NCBI GenBank assembly: GCA_035048815.1
Contig: JAUCBN010000042.1
Coordinates: 10,695,501 to 10,759,500 of the forward strand
DNA: 64,000 bases
Reading direction: 5' to 3'
From: Abelmoschus esculentus
Taxonomy: Eukaryota > Streptophyta > Magnoliopsida > Malvales > Malvaceae
The notes beneath the pieces are model-generated. The model did no database searches and was not told the origin of the DNA. It saw only the letters and a list, made by a program, of their open reading frames with translations. Below are positions 12,211 to 22,275 of the stretch, piece by piece (position 1 is the stretch's first letter; each line of letters opens with the position of its first letter). The translations under genes and the position numbers were made by a program.

Positions 12211-13612
12211 ATGACCAGAGCCAACCCTAGCAATCCACTGTACGAGATAGACCCAGAAATCGAGAGAACCTACCAAGGGTTGAGAAGACAGATCCAAGGA
12301 GCCATGACAGTGAATCAAGGAAACCAGAACCTACCTGCAGGAAATGGAGGCCTTCAACAATAACCGCTGCCTCGACAATTAACTGTCATAGATTTTCTGG
12401 TGGAAGATCTGAATGGATTGAACCCTGTAGTTGTTACACCAGAGATAGAGGCAACCCACTTTAAACTCAAACCTGTTATGTTCAATATGCTTAATATTAT
12501 TGGACAATTTAGTGGGTCTGCAACTGAAGATGCCAGGCAGCATCTCAAATCCTTCATGGAAGTATACAACTCTTTCAAAATCCAAGGAGTCCATGAAGAC
12601 ATTTTGAGATTGAAACTTGCCCCTATTCACTGAGGGATAGGGCCAAGACCTGGTTAAATAGCATTCCGGCAGGATCTATTGGTTCTTGGAGTGAACTCTG
12701 TTGAGAATTCATTACATGATTTAACCTTATAAACTTATATGATCGAATTTGTAATGAAATTACTTCTTTTAGATAGGCTGATGACGAACCTATGTACGAG
12801 GCTTGGGAACTCTACAGAGAGTTACTGAACAAATGTCCACTATATGGATTTCCACTTTGGACGCAAGTAACCATGTTCTATAATGCTACCAATGCCCTGA
12901 AAAGGACGATGTTGGATGCCTCAGCAAATGGCACACTCCTTGACAAGACTCCGGAAGAAGCTATAGAGATTCTGATCAAACTCGCAAGGAATGATTTTCA
13001 ACTCCCTACTTCTAGGCGAGGAGGATTAAGATGCCAAGCCACAGTGAATTAACTAGAATCTACTAATTCCGTGGCAGCACAATTGGCATCTTTAACAAAG
13101 ATGATTCAGAACATGCAAGCACAATAAAATACTCACGAGGTAAAAGCGATCAATTCTTCTGAGTATATACAAGATGAGGAATCTGGTTACCTTGTGGGTA
13201 ATTACAACTGGAACAACAATATGATGTCAAATACATACAATCCGGCATGGAAAAGGCACCCGAATTTTTCGTGGAACAATCCTAACAATGCCTTGAACCC
13301 CACTAATCAAGCCTCAGTATATCAGCATACTCTACCACAGCAGCAGATACAGCAATCACCACCACCGCAATAGATGCAGCAGCAACAGCCTATGAACTCA
13401 TTAGAAAATACTCTCAAGGCCTTCATAATGAAAACAGAATAATATATGGCTGAGAATAGCAGTTTCATGAAGAGAACTGATGACTTCATAAATAGAACAG
13501 AGATGAGGCTGCAAAATCAGGAAGCTGCTATAAAATTAATAGAAATCCAAGTTGGTCAATTTGCTCAAAGACAGAACGCTAGACCACAAGGGGGACTACC
13601 TGGCAATACTGA
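12211..13612 (+). pseudogene. Broken gag of an Athila-like Ty3/gypsy element
   Basis: Starts ATG ACC AGA about 80 bp after the PBS and encodes MTRANPSNPLYEIDPE, the usual start of plant Athila-like gag. The retrotransposon-gag domain follows, with recognisable pieces: FKLKPVMFNML, ARQHLKSFMEV, YEAWELYRELLNKCP and a QVGQFAQRQNARPQG tail after a Q-rich linker. It is dead: an in-frame TAA after GLQQ near 12361, a one-base frameshift near 12622, several stops between 12700 and 12780, and more after 13050. The sequence stops at 13613, just after LPGNTE, where the 170-bp satellite begins. No zinc knuckle, protease or pol follows. In a living element Gag would form the cytoplasmic virus-like particle. 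Confidence 0.85.
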
Positions 13613-16330
13613 ATAGAGAATCCGTTAGAATTTTAACCGAGTAAAAACCTTAAAATTTGAGATTAATCTGTATAATTTTGTTCAAAAGCCCATAATTAAA
13701 TATTTAAACTCATAAAATTTGGGATTAAAACGTGCATGTCTAAATGGGCTTTATAGAGATTCCGTTCTAATTTTAACCGGGTAAAATTCTAAAAATTTCA
13801 GATTAATCTGTATAATTTTGTTCAAAATATAATAGTTAAATATTTGAAATCATAAAATTTGATTTTAAGAAAATTTGGTTTTCGTTTTGATACGATTAAA
13901 ACGTGCATGTCTAAATGGGCTTTATAGAGATTCCGTTCGAATTTTAACCGAGTAAAAAGCTAAAAATTTGAGATTAATCTGTATAATTTTGTTCAAAAGC
14001 CTATAATTAATTATTTGAATTCATAAAATTTAATTTAATAACATTTGGTTGACGTTTTGTTGGGATTAAAACGTGCATGTCTAAATAGGCTTTATAGAGA
14101 TTCCGTTCTAATTTTAACTGAGTAAAATTCTGAAAATTTCAGATTAATATGTATAATTTTGTTCAAAAGCTAATAATTAAATATTTGAAATCATAAAATT
14201 TGATTTTAAGAAAATTTGGTTGTCGTTTTGATGCGATTAAAACATGCATGTCTAAATGGGCTTTATAAAGATTCCGTTCGAATTTTAACCGAGTAAAAAG
14301 TTGAAAATTTGAGATTAATCTGTATAATTTTGTTCAAAAGCCTATAATTAATTATTTGAACTCATAAAATTTAATTTAATAAAATTTGGTTGTCGTTTTG
14401 ATGCGATTAATACGAGCGTGTCTAAATATGCTCTATAGAGAATCTGTTCAAATTTTAACCGAGTAAAAACCTTAAAATTTGAGATTAATCTGTATAATTT
14501 TGTTCAAAAGCCCATAATTAAATATTTAAAGTCAAAAAATTTGATTTAATAACATTTGGTTAACGTTTTCTTGGGATTAAAACGTGCATGTTTAAATGGG
14601 CTTTATAGAGATTCCGTTCTAATTTTAACCGAGTAAAATTCTTAAAATTTCAAATTAATCTGTATAATTTTGTTCAAAAGCTAATAATTAAATATTTGAA
14701 ATCATAAAATTTTATTTTAATAAAATTTGGTTGTCGTTTTGATGCGATTAAAACGTGCATGTCTAAATGGGCTTCATAAAGATTCCGTTCGAATTTTAAC
14801 CGAGTAAAAAGTTGAAAATTTGAGATTAATCTGTATAATTTTGTTCAAAAGCCTATAATTAATAATTTGAACTCATAAAATTTAATTTAATAACATTTGA
14901 TTGTCGTTTTGATGCGATTAATACGAGCATGTCTAAATGTGCTCTATAGAGAATTCGTTCGAATTTTAACCGAGTAAAAACCTTAAAATTTGTGATTAAT
15001 CCGAATAATTTGGTTCAAAAGCCCATAATTACATATTTAAACTCATAAAATTTCATTTAATAACATTTGGTTGTCGTTTTGTTGGGATTAAAACGTGCAT
15101 GTCTAAATGGGCTTTATAGAGATTCCGTTCTAATTATAACCGAGTAAAATTCTTAAAATTTCAGATTAATCTGTATAATTTTGATCAAAAGCTAATAATT
15201 AAATATTTGAAATCATAAAATTTGATTTTAATAAAATTTGGTTGTCGTTTTGATGCGATTAAAATGTGCATGTCTAAATGGGCTTTATATAGATTCCGTT
15301 CAAATTTTAACCGAGTAAAAAGCTAAAAATTTGAGATTAATCTGTATAATTTTGTTCAAAAGCCTATAATTAATAATTTGAACTCATAAAATTTAATTTA
15401 ATAACATTTAGTTGTCGTTTTGATGCGATTAATACGAGCGTGTCTAAATATGCTCTATAGAGAATCCGTTCAAATTTTAACCGAATAAAAACCTTAAAAT
15501 TTGAGATTAATTTGTATAATTTTGTTCAAAATCCCATAATTAAATATTTAAACTCAAAAAATTTGATTTAATAACATTTGGTTGACGTTTTGTTGGGATT
15601 AAAACGTGCATGTCTAAATGGGCTTTATAGAGATTCTATTCTAATTTTAACCGAGTAAAATTCTGAAAATTTCAGATTAATATGTATAATTTTGTTCAAA
15701 AGCTAATAATTAAATATTTGAAATCATAAAATTTTATTTTAATAAAATTTGGTTGTCGTTTTGATGCGATTAAAACGTGCATGTCTAAATGGGCTTCATA
15801 AAGATTCCGTTCGAATTTTAACCGAGTAAAAAGTTGAAAATTTGAGATTAATCTGTATAATTTTGTTCAAAAGCCTATAATTAATAATTTGAACTCATAA
15901 AATTTAATTTAATAACATTTGATTGTCGTTTTGATGCGATTAATACGAGCATGTCTAAATGTGCTCTATAGAGAATTCGTTCGAATTTTAACCGAGTAAA
16001 AACCTTAAAATTTGTGATTAATCCGTATAATTTTGTTCAAAAGCCCATAATTACATATTTAAACTCATAAAATTTCATTTAATAACATTTGGTTGTCGTT
16101 TTGTTGGGATTAAAACGTGCATGTCTAAATGGGCTTTATAGAGATTCCGTTCTAATTATAACCGAGTAAAATTCTTAAAATTTCAGATTAATCTGTATAA
16201 TTTTGATCAAAAGCTAATAATTAAATATTTGAAATCATAAAATTTGATTTTAATAAAATTTGGTTGTCGTTTTGATGCGATTAAAACGTGCATGACTAAA
16301 TGGGATTTATAGAGATTCCGTTCGAATTTT
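13613..16330 (+). repeat. 170-bp satellite array, left arm
   Basis: About 16 head-to-tail monomers of about 170 bp, strongly AT-rich. Recurrent landmarks are GATTCCGTTCGAATTTTAAC, TGTATAATTTTGTTCAAAAG, AACATTTGGTTGTCGTTTTG and CGTGCATGTCTAAATGGGC. Three monomer types alternate: one with AAATTC then TTTCAGATT, one with AAAAAG(C/T)TG and ATACGAGC(A/G)TG, and one with AAAAACCTTAAAATTTG. This gives a higher-order unit of about 510 bp. A six-monomer block of about 1,021 bp is duplicated: rare variants at 14770, 14950 and 15183 recur at 15791, 15972 and 16205. The second monomer is shortened. The array starts directly on a truncated gag and is interrupted at 16331 by a LINE. Confidence 0.95.
16314..16330. 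other. LINE target-site duplication, left copy
   Basis: The 17-bp GATTCCGTTCGAATTTT directly precedes the poly(T) end of the LINE and is repeated exactly at 24261-24277. The satellite resumes in register after the right copy. Confidence 0.95.
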
Positions 16331-16425
16331 TTTTTTTTTGAAAAGGGCCTCGTTAAAAAACCCCTATAGCCAACCCCCCCCCCGGGGGGAGGAAAGCCCC
16401 TATGGGGAAAAGAGTACCCAGGATC
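16331..16425 (-). other. LINE 3' UTR and poly(A) tail
   Basis: Read on the minus strand: TAA of ORF2, then a short GC-rich 3' UTR with a C10G6 block (16374-16389) and GGGTTTTTTAACGAGGCCC, a form typical of plant LINE 3' ends, then a short A tail that merges with the target site. Confidence 0.85.
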
Positions 16426-19400
16426 TTATTGCGAATTGGAGGAGAACCTCTCAGAGTTTACAGAATCCCGAATAAAATCGGGAAAGTCACAGGAGAAAAA
16501 GCAAGAAGAAAAGGAACGCAGAGCCCTAGAAGCTAACACATGGGCTACAACATTAGCCTCTCTCGGTACATAACAAATCTTACAATCAGGCAAAGTACCA
16601 AGAATGGAACAGATACGAGACACCAAAGGTTGCACAGAGGAGCGATCCTGATAAAGGGGATCGTTGACCTTATTAGCAATGGACGCGGAGTCAGTCTCGA
16701 AGACAACACGGGACCAGCCATAGGAAGAGGCAAGCTTCAGGCCTTCCAGGAGGGCAAGCGCTTCAGCAGATGCAGGATCAGGGCAGAGGAGAGGCAAAGA
16801 ACAACCGCCAAGGACAATGCTAGAGGAATCCCTAGCAATGACACCAGCTGCAGCTCCTTTTAACACGGGGTCGAAAGCACCATCCGTGTTAATCTTGACG
16901 CAACTAGGGTCTGATTTCGTCCATCTAGCAAGAGCAAAAGTGGGCTCAGCTAGTCGGGAATGTAGACTGGAGGCAGTATTTGCAGAGGTATAATCATGTA
17001 AAAGGCTGAAAGCATTAGTAACGGTTAACCAAACCGGTTGAAGATGGCCATTATTGACAAAGTCATTGCGACGGTTCCAGAGATTCCATAAAATCGTAAG
17101 AAGTAAAGAAAATTGCTGAAGAGAAAGAAAGCCAGCTGCTGCAGAGAGCCACTGAAGAGGGGAGGTATAAACAGGAGAAAGAAGCCGAGATGGGAGTCCT
17201 GCTAACTCAAACGCCTCCCTAGTGCAAGGGCAGTCCCTTAAAGCATGGATAGTGGTTTCAATGGCCAAATTGCATAAAGGGCAAATCCCCGAGCCTAAAT
17301 TGGCCTGAAGGATTTTGTGACCAGACGGAAGTGCATTGTGGCACAACCTCCAAGCAAAGGAGCGTACCTTGGGAAGAGTGGGTAATTTAGAGAGAATTTT
17401 CCAAAGTTTAGAGGGTCTATTAACTGGACCTGGCGGAAGCTGCAAAAATTGATAGCCCGATCGTACAGAGTAAATACCAGAATCATGGTTACCCCAGAGG
17501 GTGGTATCCTTGGTATCATTAATAATAGGAACATTAAGGATAGTGTTAGCATCCTCATGTGTAAAGTAATTCCAAACTTTGGATTCATCCCATCGGGGTA
17601 AGGTAGGTAACATAAAGGTGCCAGCGCGCAAAGGCACTTCATCATTGATCTCATAATCACCATAAAGGCGTAAAGGCTGAGAGCCTCCCCAATTGTCAAA
17701 GTGGATTTGGATAGAACTATTCATACCTGGACGTATAAAAAAACCCTCACGAAGTTTAGAGATAGCTACACTGAGACCTTTCCAAGCAAAGGAGGAACTC
17801 TGTGAAGAAACAGAGTCTAATAGAGAACCAGTCGGGTAGTACTTGCATTTGTAAATTTGACTAAGAAGGCTCCCCGGAGTACACACAAGGCGTCAAATCT
17901 GCTTACCGAATAAAGCGATATTAAAATGGTGCAGGTCACGAAAGCCGATACCCCCAGCCGCTTTTGGGAGACAGACAGTATCCCAGGGAAGCATATGCCA
18001 ACCTTTTTTGTTAGATTTTCCAGACCACCAGTAACGGCGTATGGAAGTAGTCATGTCATCAATAATGTTGAGTGGCAGAAGGTAGCAAGACATAACATAT
18101 TGAGGCATAGATTGAAGAATAGATTTGATAAAGACTTCTCTCCCACTGAAAGAGAGGAGATGCTTGTCCCAACTGTTCATTCTGGCTGCCATTTTATCTC
18201 TGGTAAAACCCAGAGCAGCAGTTTTATTCTTTCCAATGAGAAGAGGGACTCCTAAGTAAAGCCCAGGATCATTCACCTCCCTGACATGCAATATGTCATT
18301 GATGGCTATGCGGAGTGACAAGGGAGTTTTCCGAGAGTAGAAGATGGTAGATTTCTCAAAGTTCACTGCTTGGCCAGACGAAGTGGCATAAATGTGCAGA
18401 ACGTCCCGAAGGCGCTGCACTTCTGCCATATTGGTCTTGATGAAAACAACACAGTCATCTGCAAAAAGAAGATGATTGACACGTGGTCCATTTCGACTAG
18501 CGCAAAGCCTCGGGAGAGCACCCGAAGATTTCTCAGCATTAAGCAAGGCAGAAAGACCTTGCGTACAGAACAAGAACAAAAAAGGGGAGAGAGGATCACC
18601 TTGTCGTAAACCTCGAAAGGGCTTAAAAGGCCGAGAAAGAGAATCATTCACTCGAACTTGAAAGGTAACGGAGGATATACACCTCATAATAAGGGACACC
18701 CAGTTGGAGTTAAATCCTAGACGAAGCATAATATGTTCTAGAAAAGTCCATTCAACACGGTCGAAGGCCTTTTCCATATCTAACTTTAAACTAGCCCCTT
18801 TCGCGATAGATGTAGCATCAGTATTAAGGGTATGAATGAGTTCATGGGCTATAAGAATATTATCCGTAATGTTCCTACCGTGAACAAAAGCAGCTTGGTT
18901 ACCACTAATACAAATGGGTATGATAGATTTTAGCCGGTTAACCAGTACCTTTGAGACAATTTTATAAATAACTGTACAGAGACTAATAGGTCGAAGATGA
19001 CGCATTGTAGTAGGTTCATCAATTTTAGGGATAAGCACAATAATGGTACGATTGACCTCTTCCATATTAATGGACCCTCGAAGAAGCCCGAGGCAAAGAG
19101 ATATAAATTCAGAACCAAGGATATCCCAATGCTTCCGAAAGAAACTGCTGGGAAAACCATCGACCCCCGGGGCCTTCCTTGGATCGATATCACGAAAAGC
19201 AGTATGAATTTCATCTGGAGTGAAGTCCTTATTAAGTTCATTATTCATTGAATCCGTAACAACGGTGGGAATATTATTCAAAATTGATGAATCTATTACA
19301 GGAGAGGATGATGCAAAAAGATTTTGGAAGTATGTAACCGCAGTAGTCATAATATCATTTGAATTAGTTTGCCAAATATTTTGACCGTTAAAGAGACCAA

Positions 19401-20513
19401 CAATCTGGTTTTTCCTCCGACGGCTAGTCGCTCTAGCGTGAAAAAAGGAGGTATTTTTATCACCGTGTTCTAACCAGAGAGTACGAGCTCGTTGAGCCCA
19501 ATAGACTTCCTTCGCATTAAGTAAGCTATCGAGCTCGCGTTTAGCAGAGAGAAGGCCATTGATTTCAGAGTTGGAGAGATGGCGCGCGAGACACAGGTTA
19601 ATGAAGTCATTCAATTGGGAGATACGCTTATTGGACTTCAATCGTTTGTTAGTTTGCCAATTAGCGAGGAAGCGCCCGATATCGTGCAGTTTACTTAGAG
19701 TCGATCGAGATGGAGTAGACCATAGCTCTTTAATACGTAAAAGAACTTCAGGATTATCAGCCCAGCAGTTCTCATAGCGGAATATTGTGCTGGGCCGCAC
19801 AAATGGAGGACCCAGTACAAGCCTAGTGTCCATTAAAATAGGACAATGGTCAGAACGCGCCTGAAAGAAAGAGATAGCTTGACAATTAGGGAAAGTATTA
19901 AACCAGGTTGAGTTACCAAGAAATCTGTCAAGTCTTTCCATAATGGTTACCGAGTTGCGTCCCGATCTGGTCCAAGTGAACCATCCAGAGTTTGGTTTGC
20001 AGTCGAAAAGATCATTATTATCAAGGCACTCTTGAAAATTGTTAATTTGTGAACGAGCACGGCGAGAACCGCCTTGTTTTTCATTGTCATAAAGGATTTC
20101 ATTAAAATCCCCCCTAGAAGCCAAGGAAGAGAGCTGACTACATTCAGGGAGTCTATTAATTGCCAAGTCTTGTGTTTGTTCGCAGTTTCAGGGAAGCTGT
20201 GTATACCAGTAAAGTGGAATTGAAGTTGTTCAAATGTAACAAGAACATCAATATGTCGATCTGAATACGAAAGAAGATCAACAGAAGAATTGTTCTTCCA
20301 TATGATGGCAAGTCCTATACAGGAAGGCCTCGGATCAACGGCTAGACAACCGTGCATGCCAAGTTTGAGCTTAATACGATCCATGTTTTGTCTATTTAAT
20401 CTGGTCTCACATAGAAAGAGACAATCAGCATCATGCTTGGAGACAGCTCGTTTTAAAGCAAGAACTGCCTGGGCGTTGCCGAGGCCCTGGCAGTTCCAAC
20501 ATAAGATTCTCAT
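16426..20513 (-). pseudogene. LINE ORF2: endonuclease / reverse transcriptase / RNase H, two disabling changes
   Basis: About 1,362 codons from ATG AGA ATC at 20513 to TAA at 16428-16426, a normal length for plant L1 ORF2. N-terminal apurinic-like endonuclease: WNCQG near residue 6, CETRL near 35, GDFNEIL near 135, SDHCPI near 221-226. Reverse transcriptase: KLDMEKAFDRVEW near 577, GLRQGDPLSP near 635 and catalytic FADD near 684-687. Then a zf-RVT region with WRLCHNALPSG and CPLC. C-terminal RNase H: INTDGAF, AEALALLEG and FETDS carry the three acidic positions. Two lesions: a one-base loss in a C6 run (plus strand 20109-20114) at GDFNE, and a TGA at 17895-17893 where related ORFs have Trp. 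The protein would nick target DNA and copy the element RNA in place. Confidence 0.95.
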
Positions 20514-20579
20514 TTCTCTCGGCGGGGTTGATCACCATCAACCACCGCCGGAGAGTTGTTAACGCTGCTCATCCCAGCT
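20459..20579 (-). repeat. ORF junction duplication, copy adjoining ORF2
   Basis: About 120 bp with clear, diverged similarity to 20900-21019 in direct orientation. The shared parts include CAGTTCC, the ATGA overlap, GGAGAGTTGTT and GCTGCTCATCCCAGCT. This copy contains the true ORF2 start. Confidence 0.85.
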
Positions 20580-20953
20580 AACCAATAATGTAAGTTGAAG
20601 GAAAATAGAGTAGGAAAGCAATTCCTCTTAAAAGGTAAAAATACGTCAAAGTAGACGTTGGAGGGATCCCTTTCAAAGGGTGGTATATGGAAACGTAGAA
20701 TAACATAAGTACAAAAGAAAAAGGAAAAGAAAAAAAAACAAAGAGGAAAAAGAGTAGAGAAAGAGCCAAAGTAAAAAAACAAAGAAAAGGAAATATTATT
20801 AAACCAAAAGACAAACCTAAAAAACGAAGCGAAAAAAGGAAACTGTCCTAAAAACCTCAAGAAACTAAAAACAACGAAGAAAGTAAAAAGATAAACAAAA
20901 GAGAGAACTGCCGTGGTAAAGGAACCATGACAGTTCCAAAGAAGATCAATCAT
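20510..20953 (-). CDS. 147-codon T-rich ORF bridging LINE ORF1 and ORF2
   Basis: An open frame of 147 codons that starts in the ATGA that ends ORF1 and ends in the ATGA that starts ORF2. Its first residues (MIDLLWNCHG) resemble the ORF2 start (MRILCWNCQG), and its last residues (MSSVNNSPAVVDGDQP) resemble the ORF1 end (MSSTNNSPAEVDSGHP). It therefore lies between two copies of the ORF1/ORF2 junction. The middle is very rich in Phe and Leu because the DNA is T-rich on this strand. It might be read as hydrophobic segments, but I see no domain. It may be a spacer that happens to be open rather than a real protein. Confidence 0.4.
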   Translation of the reverse strand: MIDLLWNCHGSFTTAVLSFVYLFTFFVVFSFLRFLGQFPFFASFFRFVFWFNNISFSLFFYFGSFSTLFPLCFFFFSFFFCTYVILRFHIPPFERDPSNVYFDVFLPFKRNCFPTLFSFNLHYWLAGMSSVNNSPAVVDGDQPRREK

Positions 20954-21019
20954 TTGGCTCGGCAGGGATGACCACTGTCAACCTCCGCTGGAGAGTTGTT
21001 TGTGCTGCTCATCCCAGCT
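20900..21019 (-). repeat. ORF junction duplication, copy adjoining ORF1
   Basis: Partner of 20459-20579. It contains the ORF1 stop and a degenerate copy of the ORF2 start. The two copies bracket about 320 bp of T-rich (minus-strand) sequence. Confidence 0.85.
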
Positions 21020-22275
21020 TTATCCGCAGATCCTTTAGGAGGTGGCCGAGGGCGTTTAGGGCGAGAGCCCTCATCAGAAGGTGGAGTTCTTTTAGATCTC
21101 CTAGTAGCAACTGCACGAGCAATCTTTTTAGCTGGCGGCGCATGTTCAATCCAATCAGCAGCCTCCTGAAAGGCGACATCATTGGCAAGCTCAAGCTCCA
21201 GGTCTTGGAGTTCTGGCGCCGACAGACTATCATTAGCATCACCTTCCGGGGTCCTAGACCGAGTAGTTACATTGGGTTCCAAATCCGGAAAAACCGTTTG
21301 TAAGGGCTGAGTAGGGCCACGCAGAACGGATAGTTTACTTGGAACAGTTGGAAGAGAGCGAGGGCCCTGCGAGAAAACAGGTAGAGACTCAGAAGGAGAG
21401 GCGTTCTCTTGAGCAGAATGATCTGCCACAGGAGCCTTGCCTTTATCATTAGAGCCCGTAGAAGGAGATGTTTGAGAACTCTGCGAAATATAGCGGATGC
21501 GTCCTTTCTGCATAGGTTGAGAACTCCTCTTCTTAGGGAGATAGCGAAGCCAGTCACCATATTGAAGTTGTTCAGGTCTCTGCTCAGCCGGGATAGCGCA
21601 AAAATCAATAGAATGGCCAACACGGCCACAACAGTGGCAGAGAGTGGGAAGACGTTCGTATTGTAGAGGACAAAAACGGGTAGAGGAACCCCCACCAATA
21701 GCAACATAACGTCGAACTAGTTTAGAAGCATCTAAAGTTAATCCAACCCGAAGATAGTCAACCATATTGAGATCCATTTTCCTCGTATCAATCTTTGTCA
21801 CAGTTCCAATGAGAGCTCCAAGTGACTCACTAGTATTGTTAGCAGATTCTTCCGAAGCAATAAGGATAGGCGGAACATTATAAATCCGCACCCACACATT
21901 CATTGTTAGGAATGAGTGATCATCAATGCTAATAGTAGGGTCATATTGAGTGAGAGAAAGCCACTCATCTTTGTATGTCCATGGTCCCCTAGATAGGATG
22001 TCATCTTTGATCTTCTCATCCTTGAAGCAGATAAGAAACATTCGTGGCCGCAGTAAACGCATGGAGGAGAGTTTAGCCGGGGTCCAGATTCCGGTGAAGG
22101 CTTTAATAATAATCTGATCATCGATATCCTTGGAGGTGATCATATTCCCTAGAAGGGTCGTATGAGAGTCAGCATCAGCTGAGTCCCAAGGTAGGTTGGT
22201 TTGAAAGATGGTAGATTGCTCTTCCTCAGTGAATTGAATATTTCCGAGTTGTTGGAGAAAAGTTTTGGAATACAT
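20950..22275 (-). CDS. LINE ORF1: DUF4283 / CCHC nucleic-acid-binding protein
   Basis: 441 codons. I start at ATG 22275 (MYSKTFLQQLGNIQFTEEEQ) because the DUF4283 domain of plant LINE ORF1 proteins begins just after it. The open frame upstream to 23403 is T-rich, hydrophobic and lies in the 5' UTR. DUF4283-like domain at about residues 12-175 (IIIKAFTGIWTPAKL, FLICFKDEKIKDDILSRGPW, VWVRIYNVPP). A CCHC knuckle follows, with C213, C216, H221 and C226 (CHCCGRVGHSIDFC). The rest is Ser/Pro-rich with a basic cluster near the end (RSKR, RPKRPRPPPK) that could be a nuclear signal. The family binds the element RNA in the ribonucleoprotein. The frame is intact, and its TGA overlaps the next ATG in ATGA. 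Confidence 0.9.
   Translation of the reverse strand: MYSKTFLQQLGNIQFTEEEQSTIFQTNLPWDSADADSHTTLLGNMITSKDIDDQIIIKAFTGIWTPAKLSSMRLLRPRMFLICFKDEKIKDDILSRGPWTYKDEWLSLTQYDPTISIDDHSFLTMNVWVRIYNVPPILIASEESANNTSESLGALIGTVTKIDTRKMDLNMVDYLRVGLTLDASKLVRRYVAIGGGSSTRFCPLQYERLPTLCHCCGRVGHSIDFCAIPAEQRPEQLQYGDWLRYLPKKRSSQPMQKGRIRYISQSSQTSPSTGSNDKGKAPVADHSAQENASPSESLPVFSQGPRSLPTVPSKLSVLRGPTQPLQTVFPDLEPNVTTRSRTPEGDANDSLSAPELQDLELELANDVAFQEAADWIEHAPPAKKIARAVATRRSKRTPPSDEGSRPKRPRPPPKGSADKAGMSSTNNSPAEVDSGHPCRAK

Noticed and set aside
16426..17886. Separate 486-codon gene with zf-RVT and RNase H
   Set aside because: It is the same reading frame as the reverse transcriptase upstream, separated only by the TGA at 17895-17893, and its apparent start is GTG. 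It is the C-terminal third of ORF2.
17926..18255. Plus-strand frames antisense to LINE ORF2
   Set aside because: Shadow frames opposite a clear reverse transcriptase gene; no domain.
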